DNA from: Vibrio gazogenes | GTDB taxonomy: Bacteria; Pseudomonadota; Gammaproteobacteria; Enterobacterales; Vibrionaceae | Direction: 5' to 3' | DNA length: 64,000 nt | Assembly: GCF_002196515.1 (NCBI RefSeq) | Contig: NZ_CP018835.1 | Location: 3,224,001-3,288,000, forward strand | Shown here: positions 29,748-40,783 of the stretch, one piece after another | Layout: every line of letters starts with the position of its first letter | How positions within the stretch are numbered: the stretch's first letter is position 1 | The notes under the pieces: model-generated | What the model saw: only the letters and a program-made list of their open reading frames with translations | Databases searched by the model: none | Told to the model about the DNA's origin: nothing | Translations under genes and position numbers: made by a program

Positions 29748-30242
29748 ATGGCAGACAACTATAAAAAGCCGTCCAAGGATTTAGACCGGATCGATCGCAA
29801 CATTTTGAATGAATTGCAGAAAGATGGCCGGATTTCAAATGTAGAATTATCCAAACGTGTTGGACTGTCTCCAACGCCTTGTTTGGAGCGTGTGAGACGA
29901 CTTGAGCGTCAGAATTATATTACCGGATACACAGCACTCTTGAATCCGCAGTATCTTGATGCGTCATTACTTGTTTTTGTTGAAATTACATTGAATCGTG
30001 GGGCTCCGGATGTATTTGAACAGTTCAATACAGCGGTGCAAAAACTAGATGATATTCAGGAATGCCATCTAGTTTCAGGAGATTTTGACTATCTGTTGAA
30101 AACTCGGGTATCTGATATGGGGGCCTATCGTAAGCTTTTGGGCGATACGCTACTACGACTGCCTGGCGTAAACGATACTCGAACCTATGTCGTGATGGAA
30201 GAAGTGAAACAGACAAATCAGTTAGTCATTAAAGTTCGTTAG
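29748..30242 (+). CDS. lrp: Leucine-responsive regulatory protein Lrp
   Basis: Global regulator of amino acid metabolism. N-terminal helix-turn-helix (about residues 14-60, ILNELQKDGRISNVELSKRV) and C-terminal RAM ligand and oligomerisation domain. 164 residues, identical in length to E. coli Lrp. It is followed by a strong terminator. Its former divergent neighbour ald, a typical Lrp-linked gene, remains only as a relic. Confidence 0.97.
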   Translation: MADNYKKPSKDLDRIDRNILNELQKDGRISNVELSKRVGLSPTPCLERVRRLERQNYITGYTALLNPQYLDASLLVFVEITLNRGAPDVFEQFNTAVQKLDDIQECHLVSGDFDYLLKTRVSDMGAYRKLLGDTLLRLPGVNDTRTYVVMEEVKQTNQLVIKVR

Positions 30243-30325
30243 CCACAAAGTCTCGAATATCTTTCTGTATTCTGACTTAACGACATTGGGTTTTGGCTAA
30301 TGTTATGGTTAAATCACACTATAAA

Positions 30326-30356
30326 CCGAGCGGCTTGGGCCGCTCGGACTGTTTTT
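30326..30356 (+). terminator. Terminator after lrp
   Basis: CCGAGCGGC and GCCGCTCGG form a perfect 9-bp G+C-rich stem, followed by ACTGTTTTT. Confidence 0.9.
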
Positions 30357-30407
30357 ATTTCAATTCATGTTGCGCATGATGCTTTGACATGAGGTTTAGG
30401 CAAAAAG

Positions 30408-33203
30408 TTGGTTATGTTCAAAGAGAACAAAAATAAAGTCGAAACCATTATCAAAACCAGAGCTGAAGTCACGACTTCTCCTCGCTTAAATGGCGTTCAA
30501 CGGCTGAAAGAAAGTGTTTTGATTTTGGCTGTCCTCCTATCCGTCTTCTTCTCCGTGGCTTTATTGACATTTAGTCCTGCTGACCCGTCTTGGTCTCAGA
30601 CTGCTTGGGGCGGCGAGCTACATAATGCTGGTGGATACATTGGTGCTTGGATTGCAGATACGCTCTTCTTTACTTTTGGCTCACTGGCATACCCACTTCC
30701 TCTGGTGATTACACTCATTACATGGGGAGCACTTCGTACTCGTGATGAGGATGAAGCCTTCGATTTTATGATCTGGGGGACCCGTTTGCTCGGCTTTGTC
30801 GTGGTTCTGCTGACGAGTTGTGGTCTGGCCGACATTAATTTTGATGATTTGTGGTACTTCTCTTCTGGCGGTGTCGTTGGTGATGTTTTAAGTAGCCTAG
30901 CACTACCAACATTCAATATCTTGGGTAGTACGTTGATTTTCCTGTTTCTTTGGGGCGCTGGTTTTACATTACTGACCGGCATCTCATGGTTAACAATCGT
31001 GGAGTGGCTTGGGGATCAAGCCATTGCATTCGCACAAAAAGGCGTCGCATTATTTCGGAAAGGAGAGAAAGAGACAATTCTGTCCCCGGGGATTGAATCA
31101 TCAGCGGCTTTGCTTGAACGTGATATTCAACATCGTCTGTCACCGACTGAAACGGTGATTGAATCGAATCACTCGGATACAGCATCAGAGCCGACGACCG
31201 ATTTACCTAGTGACAACGCTTTCACGGATAATTCTCTTACTGATCATGTTCGTCGCTTCAACATCCATATCCCTCAGAGTGAGCAGGATGTAGAGGATGA
31301 TAATACTCAAGAGCAACAAGTTGTGTATGATGTCGATGATGAGTGGCCTGAACGTAATAAACAGTTTTCTGCAACAATAGAAGAATTGGATAAAGCTGCA
31401 CAACAACATAATGATTTTGCTGAAGAAGATTGGAGCGATGACTCAAACGAAGATGCATCCGCGACAACCGATTCAAGCACTCACTCATTTGGATCATTTG
31501 ATATTGATGTTCATGAAGATGAACCAACCATCTCTAACTTAGATACACTCGATGAAGAACCGGACCGCTCTGAGGTGCAAGAGGACTTAGATGAAGAGTC
31601 GGATGAAGATGTAGTTGCTTTCCAAAATTTAGTGTCTGAAGCCAAGAAAACCGAATCGGCAAAACAAAATCCGTTTTTGGTTCAGCCGACTATCGATCTA
31701 CCGACACCGACAGAGCCATTACCAACTTTAGAGTTGCTGTATCATCCGGAGAAAAGAGAAAACTTTATTGATCAGGATATGCTGACGGAAGTAGCAAGGT
31801 TGGTTGAGTCTAAGCTATTGGATTATAAGATTCAGGCAAGTGTTGTGGGGATTTATCCCGGCCCGGTGATTACTCGGTTCGAACTTGATTTAGCCCCGGG
31901 AGTGAAAGTGAGCCGAATTTCGGGATTATCAACAGACTTGGCTCGTTCCCTGTCAACACCGGCAGTCCGTGTCGTCGAGGTCATTCCGGGGAAACCTTAT
32001 GTTGGTTTGGAATTGCCAAACTTGAGCCGTCAGACGGTCTACTTGTCTGATGTCGTCAGCAGTGACAAATTTAAGCGGTCAAAATCTCCGACAACAATTG
32101 TACTCGGTCAGGATATTGCCGGTGATGCTGTGATTGCCGATTTAGCAAAAATGCCTCATGTTTTAGTTGCAGGAACAACAGGCTCAGGGAAATCCGTCGG
32201 TGTGAATGTGATGATCCTCAGTATGCTATATAAGGCAACACCGGAAGAAGTCAGATTTATCATGATTGACCCGAAAATGTTGGAGCTTTCAATCTATGAA
32301 GGTATTCCTCATCTTCTGTCAGAGGTTGTGACCGACATGAAGGATGCCGCCAATGCATTGCGTTGGTGTGTGGCAGAAATGGAACGTCGCTATAAGCTAA
32401 TGTCGGTTGTTGGTGTTCGGAACATCAAAGGTTTCAATGAAAAACTGGATATGGCCGCTAAAGCTGGGCATCCGATTCATGATCCGCTCTGGAAGGAGGG
32501 GGATAGCATGGATGCAGAAGCACCACGGCTGGAGAAACTTCCTTTCATTGTGGTCGTGGTTGATGAATTTGCCGACTTGATGATGGTGGTTGGGAAGAAG
32601 GTAGAAGAACTGATCGCCCGCTTGGCTCAGAAAGCGAGGGCTGCGGGGATTCATTTGATTCTGGCGACCCAACGTCCTTCGGTTGATGTCATTACAGGAT
32701 TGATTAAGGCAAACATCCCGACTCGGGTTGCATTTACGGTTTCAACCAAGACCGACTCTCGTACCATTCTCGATCAAGGAGGGGCGGAATCTTTGTTGGG
32801 AATGGGAGATATGCTCTACTTGCCACCCGGTTCCAGTCATACCGTCCGTGTTCACGGGGCATTTGCTTCCGATGATGATGTTCATGCTGTCGTCAATAAC
32901 TGGAAGGCCAGAGGACAACCCAACTACATTGCAGAGATTGTCAGTGGGGATCAAGGACCAGAAGCATTGTTACCGGGAGAGCAACTCGAAAGTGATGAAG
33001 ATATCGATCCATTATTTGATCAAGTTGTTGAACACGTCGTTGAAACGCGAAGAGGCTCGGTTTCTGGGGTGCAGCGACGCTTTAAGATTGGATACAATCG
33101 TGCAGCTAGAATTGTCGAGCAATTAGAGGCTCAGGGAATTGTCAGTGCTCCGGGACACAATGGTAATCGGGAAGTGCTAGCCCCGCCACCGATCAGAGAT
33201 TAA
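30408..33203 (+). CDS. ftsK: DNA translocase FtsK
   Basis: Septum-anchored motor that clears chromosome termini and activates XerCD at dif. Four membrane helices in the first about 200 residues are followed by an acidic low-complexity linker (about residues 230-420), the RecA-like motor with Walker [10 protein letters not shown] and Walker [11 protein letters not shown], and a C-terminal gamma winged helix that reads KOPS ([19 protein letters not shown]). At 931 residues the linker is much shorter than in E. coli (1329). The start is the TTG at 30408 with AGG 7 bases upstream, or the ATG at 30414. Confidence 0.96.
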   Translation: MVMFKENKNKVETIIKTRAEVTTSPRLNGVQRLKESVLILAVLLSVFFSVALLTFSPADPSWSQTAWGGELHNAGGYIGAWIADTLFFTFGSLAYPLPLVITLITWGALRTRDEDEAFDFMIWGTRLLGFVVVLLTSCGLADINFDDLWYFSSGGVVGDVLSSLALPTFNILGSTLIFLFLWGAGFTLLTGISWLTIVEWLGDQAIAFAQKGVALFRKGEKETILSPGIESSAALLERDIQHRLSPTETVIESNHSDTASEPTTDLPSDNAFTDNSLTDHVRRFNIHIPQSEQDVEDDNTQEQQVVYDVDDEWPERNKQFSATIEELDKAAQQHNDFAEEDWSDDSNEDASATTDSSTHSFGSFDIDVHEDEPTISNLDTLDEEPDRSEVQEDLDEESDEDVVAFQNLVSEAKKTESAKQNPFLVQPTIDLPTPTEPLPTLELLYHPEKRENFIDQDMLTEVARLVESKLLDYKIQASVVGIYPGPVITRFELDLAPGVKVSRISGLSTDLARSLSTPAVRVVEVIPGKPYVGLELPNLSRQTVYLSDVVSSDKFKRSKSPTTIVLGQDIAGDAVIADLAKMPHVLVAGTTGSGKSVGVNVMILSMLYKATPEEVRFIMIDPKMLELSIYEGIPHLLSEVVTDMKDAANALRWCVAEMERRYKLMSVVGVRNIKGFNEKLDMAAKAGHPIHDPLWKEGDSMDAEAPRLEKLPFIVVVVDEFADLMMVVGKKVEELIARLAQKARAAGIHLILATQRPSVDVITGLIKANIPTRVAFTVSTKTDSRTILDQGGAESLLGMGDMLYLPPGSSHTVRVHGAFASDDDVHAVVNNWKARGQPNYIAEIVSGDQGPEALLPGEQLESDEDIDPLFDQVVEHVVETRRGSVSGVQRRFKIGYNRAARIVEQLEAQGIVSAPGHNGNREVLAPPPIRD

Positions 33204-33219
33204 TTGTACTGCGTTGATG

Positions 33220-33260
33220 AAAAAGAAGCGGGAGACCGGATGGTCTCCCGCTTCTTTTTT
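33220..33260. terminator. Bidirectional terminator between ftsK and dsbB
   Basis: AAAAAGAAGCGGGAGACC and GGTCTCCCGCTTCTTTTTT form a long perfect hairpin with A and T tails on both sides, between convergent genes. Confidence 0.94.
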
Positions 33261-33276
33261 AAAGATCATCGTCGTT

Positions 33277-33807
33277 TTAAAATAAACTGCGTCTTTTCGG
33301 TTTAAAAAATTGAGCAATCAAGAAAATAAAGGCAACAAAAAGATTGATTGCAAAGATGATTTCCAACCACTGTGGCATCGATAACGTTAAAAATTGCCAT
33401 ACAATTTTGCTACAGTCGCCATAGGCTTCAAACATCCACGGCATCCATTGATTCAGTGGTGCCCACTGTGGGAATTGAACGAAAGCATCACAAGTTGCAA
33501 ATGGTGAAGGATGGAACTGATACTCAACATGCTGGTGTGCAAGTAATAACCCGGAATAGGCGGTGTATCCCCAAGAAAGAAGACCTAACCAACGGAATAT
33601 TACCAGCCGGGGTGCAATAAGCCCCAGAATCGCCGCACCACCTATCCCTAGCATTGCCACTCTTTCATAAATACACATGACGCAGGGGGCAAGCATCAGA
33701 ATATGTTGGAAAAAGAGCGCACACATTTCGAAAAATAGGATAGATAACAGCAGTAAAACCCAGGATGTTCTGGACTGAGAAAACTGGTTGAGTTTGGCAA
33801 AGATCAC
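33277..33807 (-). CDS. dsbB: Disulfide bond formation protein DsbB
   Basis: Inner-membrane enzyme that reoxidises DsbA and passes electrons to ubiquinone. Four membrane helices; the first periplasmic loop carries the redox pair in CVMCIYER, and the second has the Cys in FATCDAF and in YGDCSK. 176 residues, the family length. It lies downstream of nhaB on the same strand, separated by a terminator, an adjacency known from E. coli as well. Confidence 0.96.
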   Translation of the reverse strand: MIFAKLNQFSQSRTSWVLLLLSILFFEMCALFFQHILMLAPCVMCIYERVAMLGIGGAAILGLIAPRLVIFRWLGLLSWGYTAYSGLLLAHQHVEYQFHPSPFATCDAFVQFPQWAPLNQWMPWMFEAYGDCSKIVWQFLTLSMPQWLEIIFAINLFVAFIFLIAQFFKPKRRSLF

Positions 33808-33829
33808 AATGGGATATCCTTAATAAAGT

Positions 33830-33854
33830 AAAAGCTCTGTTCTACAGAGCTTTT
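33830..33854 (-). terminator. Terminator after nhaB
   Basis: AAAAGCTCTG and CAGAGCTTTT form a perfect 10-bp stem with a 5-base loop between nhaB and dsbB, with a T tail in the minus direction. Confidence 0.85.
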
Positions 33855-33883
33855 TAACGCGAAACGGCGGTAGACTCAATCGA

Positions 33884-35467
33884 TTATTCATGACCTAGTG
33901 ATGCTGATGCATGTTTTAATGCGTCTGGGATGTGGTGTGATAACCAACCCAGATCATAATAATTCGCTGTCGCTGGCTCAAGGAAAAAGATAATTCCGAC
34001 CAAACCAACAAGTGTTAAAACAATTGTATATGGCAGAGCCATCATCACCATCCGTCCGTAAGAGAGTCGGATGAGTGGTGCCAGTGCAGAGGTCAGTAGG
34101 AACAAAAATGCAGCCTGTCCATTCGGGGTTGCGACAGAGGGCAAGTTTGTACCGGTATTGATCGCAACAGCGAGTAAGTCAAACTGATCGCGTGAGATAA
34201 TACCTTCCATGAGTGCGGTTTTCACCTCATGGATATAGACTGTGCCAACGAATACATTGTCAGATACCATGGAAAGTAATCCATTCGCGACGTAGAACAT
34301 CGCGAGCTGCAGGTCTGCATTCTCCAGATGTAATACGGCATCGATTACCGGTTTAAATAAGTGCTGGTCGACAATCACCGCAACGATCGAGAAGAAGACC
34401 GCGAGCAAAGCGGTAAAGGGCAGTGCCTCTTCAAATGCTTTTCCAAGTGCGTGCTCTTCGGTAATACCACAGAATGTGGTTGCCAAAATGATCACGGAAA
34501 GTCCGATCAGCCCAACCGATGCAAGATGAAGAGCCAGTCCGGCAATCAACCAAATTGCAATTAATCCCTGAATCCATAGTTTTGCAACATCAAGATTAGT
34601 TCGGTTTTGTGTTTGTGTCCGATCATAATCACGCAGAATTTGCCGAACGGGATCGGGGAGTCGAGCGCCATAGCCGAAAATTTTCAGCTTCTCAACTGCG
34701 ATACAGGTGAGAATTCCACTGATAAAAACAGGTACTGTGATCGGCGACATACGAATTAAAAATTCACCGAAATTCCATCCCGCCTGATCGGCAATAATCA
34801 AATTCTGTGGTTCACCAACCATCGTCATAACACCGCCAAGTGCAGTTCCGATCCCTGCATGGAGGAGTAGTGAACGTAGAAAAGCTCGGTAATTTTCCAG
34901 ATCTTCTCTGGTCAGGTCTGATAAATGCTCATCTTGTGTGTGGTCACCTTGTCCAGAGGCAACTTTGTGGTAGATGGCATAAAATCCAACGGCAACACTA
35001 ATAATAACCGCGATCACTGTAAGGGCATCGAGGAATGCAGAAAGAAATGCAGCAGCAATGCAAAATGCTAAAGATAAGATAACCTTAGAGCGGATTTCCA
35101 AAAGGATTTTGGTGAAGATGAAGAGAAGCAGTTGCTTCATGAAGTAGATGCCCGCAACCATAAACATGAGCAGTAGGAGGACTTCAATATTTGCAACTAA
35201 CTCATGTTTAACTTGATCCGGGCTTGTCATTCCGATGAGTATGGCTTCTATTGCAAGTAACCCACCGGGTTGAAGTGGATAGCATTTTAAGGCCATTGCC
35301 AGTGTGAAGATAAATTCAACAACCAGTAACCAACCTGCAGCAAAGGGGCTGATTGTGAAAAAGACAATAGGATTCACAATGAGAAAAGCAATAATTGCCA
35401 CTTTGTACCAATCTGGTGATTTACCCAGAAAATTTTTAATAAACGCGTTTCCTAACGAAATCGGCAT
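33884..35467 (-). CDS. nhaB: Na+/H+ antiporter NhaB
   Basis: Inner-membrane sodium-proton antiporter for sodium and alkaline tolerance. About twelve membrane segments and the NhaB-typical N-terminus [10 protein letters not shown] with FLIVNP. I place the start at the ATG at 35467 (527 residues), because the protein then begins [13 protein letters not shown] like characterised NhaB; the longer reading frame adds 27 unrelated residues. It is divergent from fadR, the same pairing as in E. coli and V. cholerae. Confidence 0.96.
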   Translation of the reverse strand: MPISLGNAFIKNFLGKSPDWYKVAIIAFLIVNPIVFFTISPFAAGWLLVVEFIFTLAMALKCYPLQPGGLLAIEAILIGMTSPDQVKHELVANIEVLLLLMFMVAGIYFMKQLLLFIFTKILLEIRSKVILSLAFCIAAAFLSAFLDALTVIAVIISVAVGFYAIYHKVASGQGDHTQDEHLSDLTREDLENYRAFLRSLLLHAGIGTALGGVMTMVGEPQNLIIADQAGWNFGEFLIRMSPITVPVFISGILTCIAVEKLKIFGYGARLPDPVRQILRDYDRTQTQNRTNLDVAKLWIQGLIAIWLIAGLALHLASVGLIGLSVIILATTFCGITEEHALGKAFEEALPFTALLAVFFSIVAVIVDQHLFKPVIDAVLHLENADLQLAMFYVANGLLSMVSDNVFVGTVYIHEVKTALMEGIISRDQFDLLAVAINTGTNLPSVATPNGQAAFLFLLTSALAPLIRLSYGRMVMMALPYTIVLTLVGLVGIIFFLEPATANYYDLGWLSHHIPDALKHASASLGHE

Positions 35468-36092
35468 GATGATGACTCTTATAGTTGTTATGAATAGACA
35501 TTGATATCCATCACTTCTTTTTCGTAACAATTTACGAAAGATATCCATTCAAAGTTACATACATCTCAGCAAAGGTTCATGAGTGATGCCTAATGAACAT
35601 TGCTCCCTGATTAATGTATCGACATGGTGTTTTGCCGGAACTCTACAGTAGGTTGATTATTTCATGAAATACAATAAGTTCTTAGTGAGAGTTCTCTTGA
35701 AGTTTTCACATAAAAGTAGCCTATAGTATGACCATAATGCATATAAAATCATTGTGACTTCACAACTTTGGAAATAATGTCGAAGACAATATTATTATCA
35801 ACAAGCATATCAACAGAGATAATATGAAATAATATGACATATCTGTAAGTTTACTATGGAAATATTTATGCTTTTCACCTGTCCATCGTACTAAATTTCC
35901 TTTATATTTTATTCAAGTTTCAGAATGGTAATCTTAAGCTAAATCAAAAAGTGAATAAGATACCTATTGCACACTGATGAATAATTTGGCTTGTGTGGCA
36001 AGTTGAATATCGAACATTTTCGCAGTGTACCAACTGGTGATATGATGGATGCCATCTGACTTTGTAAATAAACAAAACTGGAAAAGTATTGA
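35468..36092. other. Divergent nhaB-fadR spacer
   Basis: About 625 bases, strongly A+T-rich, without a supportable gene. It must carry the promoters for both divergent genes. I saw no clear FadR operator or other palindrome that I would name. Confidence 0.5.
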
Positions 36093-36938
36093 ATGGTCAT
36101 TAAGGCGAAAAGCCCAGCAGGCTTTGCAGAAAAGTATATTATTGAAAGTATCTGGAATGGGCGGTTTGCGCCGGGATCGATTCTTCCGGCAGAAAGAGAA
36201 CTGTCTGAACTGATTGGTGTGACCAGAACGACATTAAGAGAAGTGCTGCAACGGTTGGCTCGTGATGGCTGGCTGACAATACAGCATGGTAAGCCGACAA
36301 AAGTGAATCAGTTTATGGAAACCTCTGGGTTACATATTCTCGATACGTTGATGACACTGGATGCTGAAAATGCAACCAGTATCGTTGAAGACTTACTGGC
36401 GGCAAGAACCAATATCAGTCCGATTTTCATGCGTTATGCATTTCGGCTGAATTCAACCCAGTCTGAAAAAACGATTAAGCGAGTCATTGGTTCATGTGAG
36501 GCATTACTGGATGCTGAGTCATGGGAACAATTCATGGCAGACTCCCCATACTCTGAAAAGATCTCACAGCATGTTAAAGATGATGGCGATGGGGATAAAG
36601 AAGCTCGTGAACAGCGACTATTGGCAAAAACGTTCAATTTTTATGATTATATGTTGTTCCAGCGTCTGGCTTTCCATTCTGGCAATCAAATCTACGGCCT
36701 GATCTTTAACGGCCTGAAAAAATTGTATGATCGTGTCGGTAGTTACTACTTTTCAAATCCCAGAGCTCGCGTACTCGCGCTAGAGTTTTATAAAGATTTG
36801 TTATCGATCTGCTCGAATGGGACGGATAAGTTAGAGCACCTCTCCGCTTGTATTCGCCAGTACGGGATTGAAAGTCGACAAATCTGGAATGAGATGAAGC
36901 GTTCATTGCCAACAAGCTTTACCGAAGATGATGGTTAA
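36093..36938 (+). CDS. fadR: Fatty acid metabolism regulator FadR
   Basis: GntR-type regulator that represses fatty acid breakdown and activates unsaturated fatty acid synthesis, released by long-chain acyl-CoA. The winged helix at about residues 10-75 includes [20 protein letters not shown]. The C-terminal acyl-CoA domain is longer than in E. coli (281 against 239 residues) because of an insert near residues 135-175 containing [20 protein letters not shown]; this insert is a known feature of Vibrio FadR and gives stronger ligand response. Confidence 0.97.
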   Translation: MVIKAKSPAGFAEKYIIESIWNGRFAPGSILPAERELSELIGVTRTTLREVLQRLARDGWLTIQHGKPTKVNQFMETSGLHILDTLMTLDAENATSIVEDLLAARTNISPIFMRYAFRLNSTQSEKTIKRVIGSCEALLDAESWEQFMADSPYSEKISQHVKDDGDGDKEAREQRLLAKTFNFYDYMLFQRLAFHSGNQIYGLIFNGLKKLYDRVGSYYFSNPRARVLALEFYKDLLSICSNGTDKLEHLSACIRQYGIESRQIWNEMKRSLPTSFTEDDG

Positions 36939-36950
36939 TAAGGATTGAAA

Positions 36951-36975
36951 AAAGGGCCGTAGGGCCCTTTTTGTT
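36951..36975. terminator. Terminator between convergent fadR and the CARF nuclease gene
   Basis: AAAGGGCC and GGCCCTTT pair across a 4-base loop and are followed by TTG TTGTTT; A residues on the other side make it potentially bidirectional. Confidence 0.85.
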
Positions 36976-36997
36976 GTTTCTGAATCGTATTTATTCT

Positions 36998-38161
36998 TCA
37001 GGAAAGGTTTTCTCGGCCGCCAGCTTGAGTGAACCATTGTGATAAATGTGTTTCCAGTGCTTTTAACTCATCAGGACCAATTAACGCCAGCCCTAAATCC
37101 TGGGCTCGAGTAATATCGTTTTGCCGGAGAGGGCGGAAGCTGACGAGCATTGCTCTGGCCTGCAGGCCACCCAGTAAGTCTCTCAGTGATTCTAGCTTAT
37201 ACAAAGTATCATCACCGTCATCTCTCATGCCCTTGGTTTTACATTCTATAATGTGTAGCTTGTTATTCACCACCGTAGCAACATCCAGCTCATTTCGCAC
37301 TTCACGCTCACCCAACTGACGATAGACTTGAACGTTTAAAGAGCGATCCTGAATTGTTGGCATACCACACTGAATTTTTCTGACGATGCTGTGTACCAGC
37401 GTTTCTAGCCATTCTCCGTTGGCAAATCGGCGGGCATCTTCGTTGGCAAATGTTAAAACACCGTGTTCATAAGTCGCAATATTTGCATTGACAAGATCTT
37501 GTATCAATACACTCAGTTCTTTGTAGCCTTGCTGTTTTTCTGATAAAGCGACATCAAGGCATTGCTCTTTTCTGCATGTTGTTGCCAGATAATTCAGCGT
37601 TGCCAGACCCGGACCGAGTTCGAGCGCATGACTTGCCCATGAGGCACCGATATTACAGAGTTTTTTATCCAGCTCTGGTGGGGTGTCTCGCTCAACGAAT
37701 TCGCCTCGGGCACCAAAGATTGTTAAATAATCGGAGATGGTAATCCGATCCTGAACTTGCGCATCTTGGTAGTCATCTGGATATAGCCAGCATAAACAGT
37801 CAGAGTTAGGTTCAACCACAAAAATGGGCCACTGGAATGTTCTGAACACTTCATAAACGGAAAGGAGACGGTGGCGAAGCCCACAACTGGCATTAAGCTG
37901 AATATCTTGAGTTCTGTTTTTCAGGTCATGGGCCAATTGATAAATAGAGCGTTTAATTAATGCGACACTTGAACCCGATGGGATCTCGTAAAATTCACTA
38001 CTAATATCATGTTGTTCTAAAACATTATGCAACCGGGAATAGATAGTTTTTTGTGAAGCATCACCAATCAGTACGGTATGTGAACCGATAATACGGTGAT
38101 CAAGCAGCGGAGTTATCAGACGAACTGGATCGTCGTCAAGGATGCCAACATGAATGGTCAT
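36998..38161 (-). CDS. CARF-domain PD-(D/E)XK nuclease (DUF1887, VC1899 / Card1 / Can2 family)
   Basis: Two-domain protein. The N-terminal about 145 residues form a Rossmann-like CARF fold (MTIHVGILDDDPVRL at the start, LNASCGLRH as the conserved loop). The C-terminal domain (about residues 255-375) has a restriction-nuclease core: GEWLE, Asp in NELDVATV and the ExK pair in HIIECKTK, so the active site is complete. Card1 and Can2, of this family, are DNA/RNA nucleases switched on by cyclic oligoadenylates of type III CRISPR systems; the V. cholerae homologue VC1899 has a solved structure. No CRISPR array or Csm/Cmr gene is in the window, so the activator here is unknown. 387 residues, convergent to fadR. 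Confidence 0.9.
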   Translation of the reverse strand: MTIHVGILDDDPVRLITPLLDHRIIGSHTVLIGDASQKTIYSRLHNVLEQHDISSEFYEIPSGSSVALIKRSIYQLAHDLKNRTQDIQLNASCGLRHRLLSVYEVFRTFQWPIFVVEPNSDCLCWLYPDDYQDAQVQDRITISDYLTIFGARGEFVERDTPPELDKKLCNIGASWASHALELGPGLATLNYLATTCRKEQCLDVALSEKQQGYKELSVLIQDLVNANIATYEHGVLTFANEDARRFANGEWLETLVHSIVRKIQCGMPTIQDRSLNVQVYRQLGEREVRNELDVATVVNNKLHIIECKTKGMRDDGDDTLYKLESLRDLLGGLQARAMLVSFRPLRQNDITRAQDLGLALIGPDELKALETHLSQWFTQAGGRENLS

Positions 38162-38554
38162 AAATTATCCTCGTGCTTTCGCTTGCAGGAGTCGGAAGGA
38201 AAAAGACAAGCGATATAGATTAGGATATAAAGGTCTCCAGCGTAAAAAACAAGGTCAGTTGGTGATAAATATCTATTTTAGCGTGAAATATGACGCTATC
38301 TTTACCTATCACCCACTTAAAATTCAAATTCGAACCGGATCAGACCTATGGTTGACAGAAAGTGGCGATATCTCCATGAAGTCAAACATCCGCAACATTC
38401 TACTGTATTTAGTATGAGAAAAGTGCTTAAAATACATGAGGTACGAAAACATGATGAAACTTAACTGATTGTGATGAATCCAAGCTATGGTTAATTTTTC
38501 GTTGTCGTTTTTTATGAGTCTGATTTTATACATGAGCCGATAGAGAGGCATTAC
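38162..38554. other. Spacer between the CARF nuclease gene and hinT
   Basis: No convincing gene. A plus-strand frame of 87 codons (38154-38417) overlaps the start of the nuclease gene and includes RTGSDLWLTESGDIS, faintly like a DUF2917-type segment, but lacks a ribosome site and a real start. The region should hold divergent promoters for the nuclease gene and hinT. Confidence 0.4.
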
Positions 38555-38905
38555 ATGGCCGAAGAAACAATTTTTAGCAAGATTATTCGCAAAGAAATCC
38601 CAGCAGAAATTCTTTATCAGGATGAATTGGTCACGGCATTCCGGGATATTAATCCACGAGCACCAAGTCATATCCTGATTGTACCCAATCAACTGATTCC
38701 GACAGTGAATGATGTTGAAGATGCGGATGAAGCCGCCTTAGGTCGTCTTTTCACTGTAGCGAAGAAGTTGGCTGAGCAAGAAGGCATTGCTCAAGATGGC
38801 TATCGACTGATTATGAACTGCAATGCACATGGCGGGCAGGAGGTTTATCATATTCATATGCATCTGCTGGGAGGGCAACCGTTAGGACCGCTCTTGATGA
38901 ACTAA
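38555..38905 (+). CDS. hinT: HIT-family purine nucleoside phosphoramidase HinT
   Basis: Histidine-triad hydrolase of AMP-lysine and related phosphoramidates. The HIT signature HIHMHLLGG lies near the C-terminus and the N-terminal [19 protein letters not shown] block is typical. 116 residues. It opens the hinT-lipoprotein-ycfL-lpoB-thiK-ycfP-ndh series, close to the E. coli order hinT-ycfL-lpoB-thiK-nagZ-ycfP-ndh. Confidence 0.97.
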   Translation: MAEETIFSKIIRKEIPAEILYQDELVTAFRDINPRAPSHILIVPNQLIPTVNDVEDADEAALGRLFTVAKKLAEQEGIAQDGYRLIMNCNAHGGQEVYHIHMHLLGGQPLGPLLMN

Positions 38906-38969
38906 TGGGTATCTGATGAGTGAACCATCGATGATATGAATAATAGATACGGGCGGACATAGGAACGTT

Positions 38970-40376
38970 GTGAGAATACGGATACGAGATATTGCCGTGA
39001 TATGTTTGGCGCTAGGGAGCAGTGCTTGCGCCAATTTCTCGGCTGGCAACCTGTTCAGTCATTACTCCGAACAAAATCAGGGGATGTATCAGGCTGTTAA
39101 GCAAGGTGACTATCAGAAGGCGAGTCAGGATCTCCCTGATCATCTCATTGGGGGAAAGATTTTAGACAATCTTGAAAAAGGCCGGGTTTATTGGCTGAAT
39201 AAAGATGTGCCCAAGAGTCAGTCATTTCTGAATCTGAGTGATCAGGCGGTTAGACAGCAGCAAGATGAAGCTATTGTGTCTATCAGTCGTGAGGCAACCA
39301 ACACAGGCAGTTTATTTGCCAATGACAATCTGACGGCATACATCCCCGCAGATTACGAACTCGGTTTTTTACATTTATATCTCGCGCTCTCGTACGTTTA
39401 TGAAAATCAGCTTGAAGGTGCGTTAGTCGAACTGAGACGGGCGAATCAGGTTCAGGAAAAAGCAAGAAATAAGAGACAGGGTGAATTAATAAAAGAGCGA
39501 AACCGTCTCAAACAAGAAGGGATTGAACCTAATCTTGGTGGATTAATGGCTCGTTATCCTAGTACCGGGAGCACGCTTCAATCGATTCAGAATGGTTATC
39601 TGTTTTATCTGTCTGGGCTGTTATATGAAGCCAGTGGTGACTTGAATGATGCCTATGTTGATTATCGGCGAGCGCTTGCTGTTGCACCAGAGAACACCAG
39701 TGTGGTTCAGAGCACGCTCCGATGCGCGCAAAAGCTAGGTATGAATCAAGATGTGGTCGCGCTGCGAAAAAAATATGGGCGTTTACCCCGGCTGAATAAA
39801 CATCAGGGACGGGTGATTATCATTCAGGAGCAAGGGGTTGTTGACCAACTGAAAGGTTGGCAGGCGTCTTTACCGATCTATGATAGTCTGGGCAGAATGA
39901 ACCTGTATTCTGTGGCCTTACCTTACTATTCAGATTATCAGCCATCAGATGCTCTTCCAATGACGCTCGATGGTACCACCGTTGCTGGCCAACGGTTGGT
40001 TGATACCAATCTGATGGCAAGAAAGCAACTGAATGAAAGAATTAAGTCGATTGTTTTTCGACAGATATTACGTTTAACATTGAAGAATACGCTGCGTCAG
40101 GAAGCTTCGAAAGATGATAATGGCGGTGCAGAAGTCGCAAATCTGGTGTTCAATATATGGAATACTTTGACAGAGCAGCCGGATACAAGAAGTTGGATTA
40201 CTTTGCCAGGCAGCGTATTTAGTGCGACCAAGATTGTATCCGCGGGTGAGCAGACATTCACCGTGGGGCAGCAGTCTTATACATTCAATGTTCCTGCACA
40301 AGGAACAACATTTGTATGGCTTTCCCGTCAAGGGGAAAATGCCGTGATTTGGCACAAACAGTTGGGAAGGTTATGA
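38970..40376 (+). CDS. COG3014-type TPR lipoprotein
   Basis: Predicted exported lipoprotein of 468 residues without a known activity. A signal sequence ends at SSAC (Cys about residue 20). The body has TPR-like helices (LEGALVELRRANQVQ, DLNDAYVDYRRALAVAPEN) and a C-terminal beta-rich part. The start is a GTG with AGGA 6 bases upstream. It overlaps the next gene by 4 bases (ATGA), so it is translationally coupled to ycfL and lpoB. The linkage to LpoB suggests an envelope or cell-wall role, which is inference only. Confidence 0.85.
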   Translation: MRIRIRDIAVICLALGSSACANFSAGNLFSHYSEQNQGMYQAVKQGDYQKASQDLPDHLIGGKILDNLEKGRVYWLNKDVPKSQSFLNLSDQAVRQQQDEAIVSISREATNTGSLFANDNLTAYIPADYELGFLHLYLALSYVYENQLEGALVELRRANQVQEKARNKRQGELIKERNRLKQEGIEPNLGGLMARYPSTGSTLQSIQNGYLFYLSGLLYEASGDLNDAYVDYRRALAVAPENTSVVQSTLRCAQKLGMNQDVVALRKKYGRLPRLNKHQGRVIIIQEQGVVDQLKGWQASLPIYDSLGRMNLYSVALPYYSDYQPSDALPMTLDGTTVAGQRLVDTNLMARKQLNERIKSIVFRQILRLTLKNTLRQEASKDDNGGAEVANLVFNIWNTLTEQPDTRSWITLPGSVFSATKIVSAGEQTFTVGQQSYTFNVPAQGTTFVWLSRQGENAVIWHKQLGRL

Positions 40377-40765
40377 TGAATAAATGGCTCTTCAGTTTAG
40401 TTGTACTTGTTTTGGTGGGGTGTGCCAATACACAGACCGCCGGATTGACCGTTGAGAGTGAATACCAGCGGATTTTGTATGGTGATAAAATATTAGCTTC
40501 TGAACTTGAGGTGAAAGATATTTCGACAGCAGAAGTGAACGATCATACACGAGGTGTGGTCAGAGTAAAAAATAAGACCACCTCAGATCAGCATATTCAA
40601 TACCGCTTTTATTGGTATGATCAACAGGGACTGGACGTCAATGCTCGACCTGGTCCGTGGCGACAAGCCATTATTAGAGGGATGGATGAAACTTCGTTAT
40701 CTGAAGTGGCTGTTGCTCCGAATGCTGTGAATTTCAGAGTACAGATTAGAGAATTGAATCAGTAA
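40373..40765 (+). CDS. ycfL: YcfL-family lipoprotein (DUF1425)
   Basis: Small outer-membrane lipoprotein of unknown activity. The lipobox LVGC follows a hydrophobic N-terminal helix, and the body matches the DUF1425 pattern with VKNKTTSDQHIQYRFYWYD. Of two adjacent ATG codons (40373 and 40376) the first overlaps the TGA of the preceding gene. About 130 residues. Placed before lpoB as in E. coli. Confidence 0.9.
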   Translation: MMNKWLFSLVVLVLVGCANTQTAGLTVESEYQRILYGDKILASELEVKDISTAEVNDHTRGVVRVKNKTTSDQHIQYRFYWYDQQGLDVNARPGPWRQAIIRGMDETSLSEVAVAPNAVNFRVQIRELNQ

Positions 40766-40783
40766 GTGACAAGGTGAGTCTTT

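Noticed and set aside
38154..38417. Plus-strand frame of 87 codons with a faint DUF2917-like segment
   Set aside because: It overlaps the start of the CARF nuclease gene, lacks a ribosome site, and the similarity rests on about 15 residues read by eye.
38324..38692. Minus-strand frame of 122 codons across the start of hinT
   Set aside because: Shadow frame largely antisense to hinT and its leader, without protein family features.
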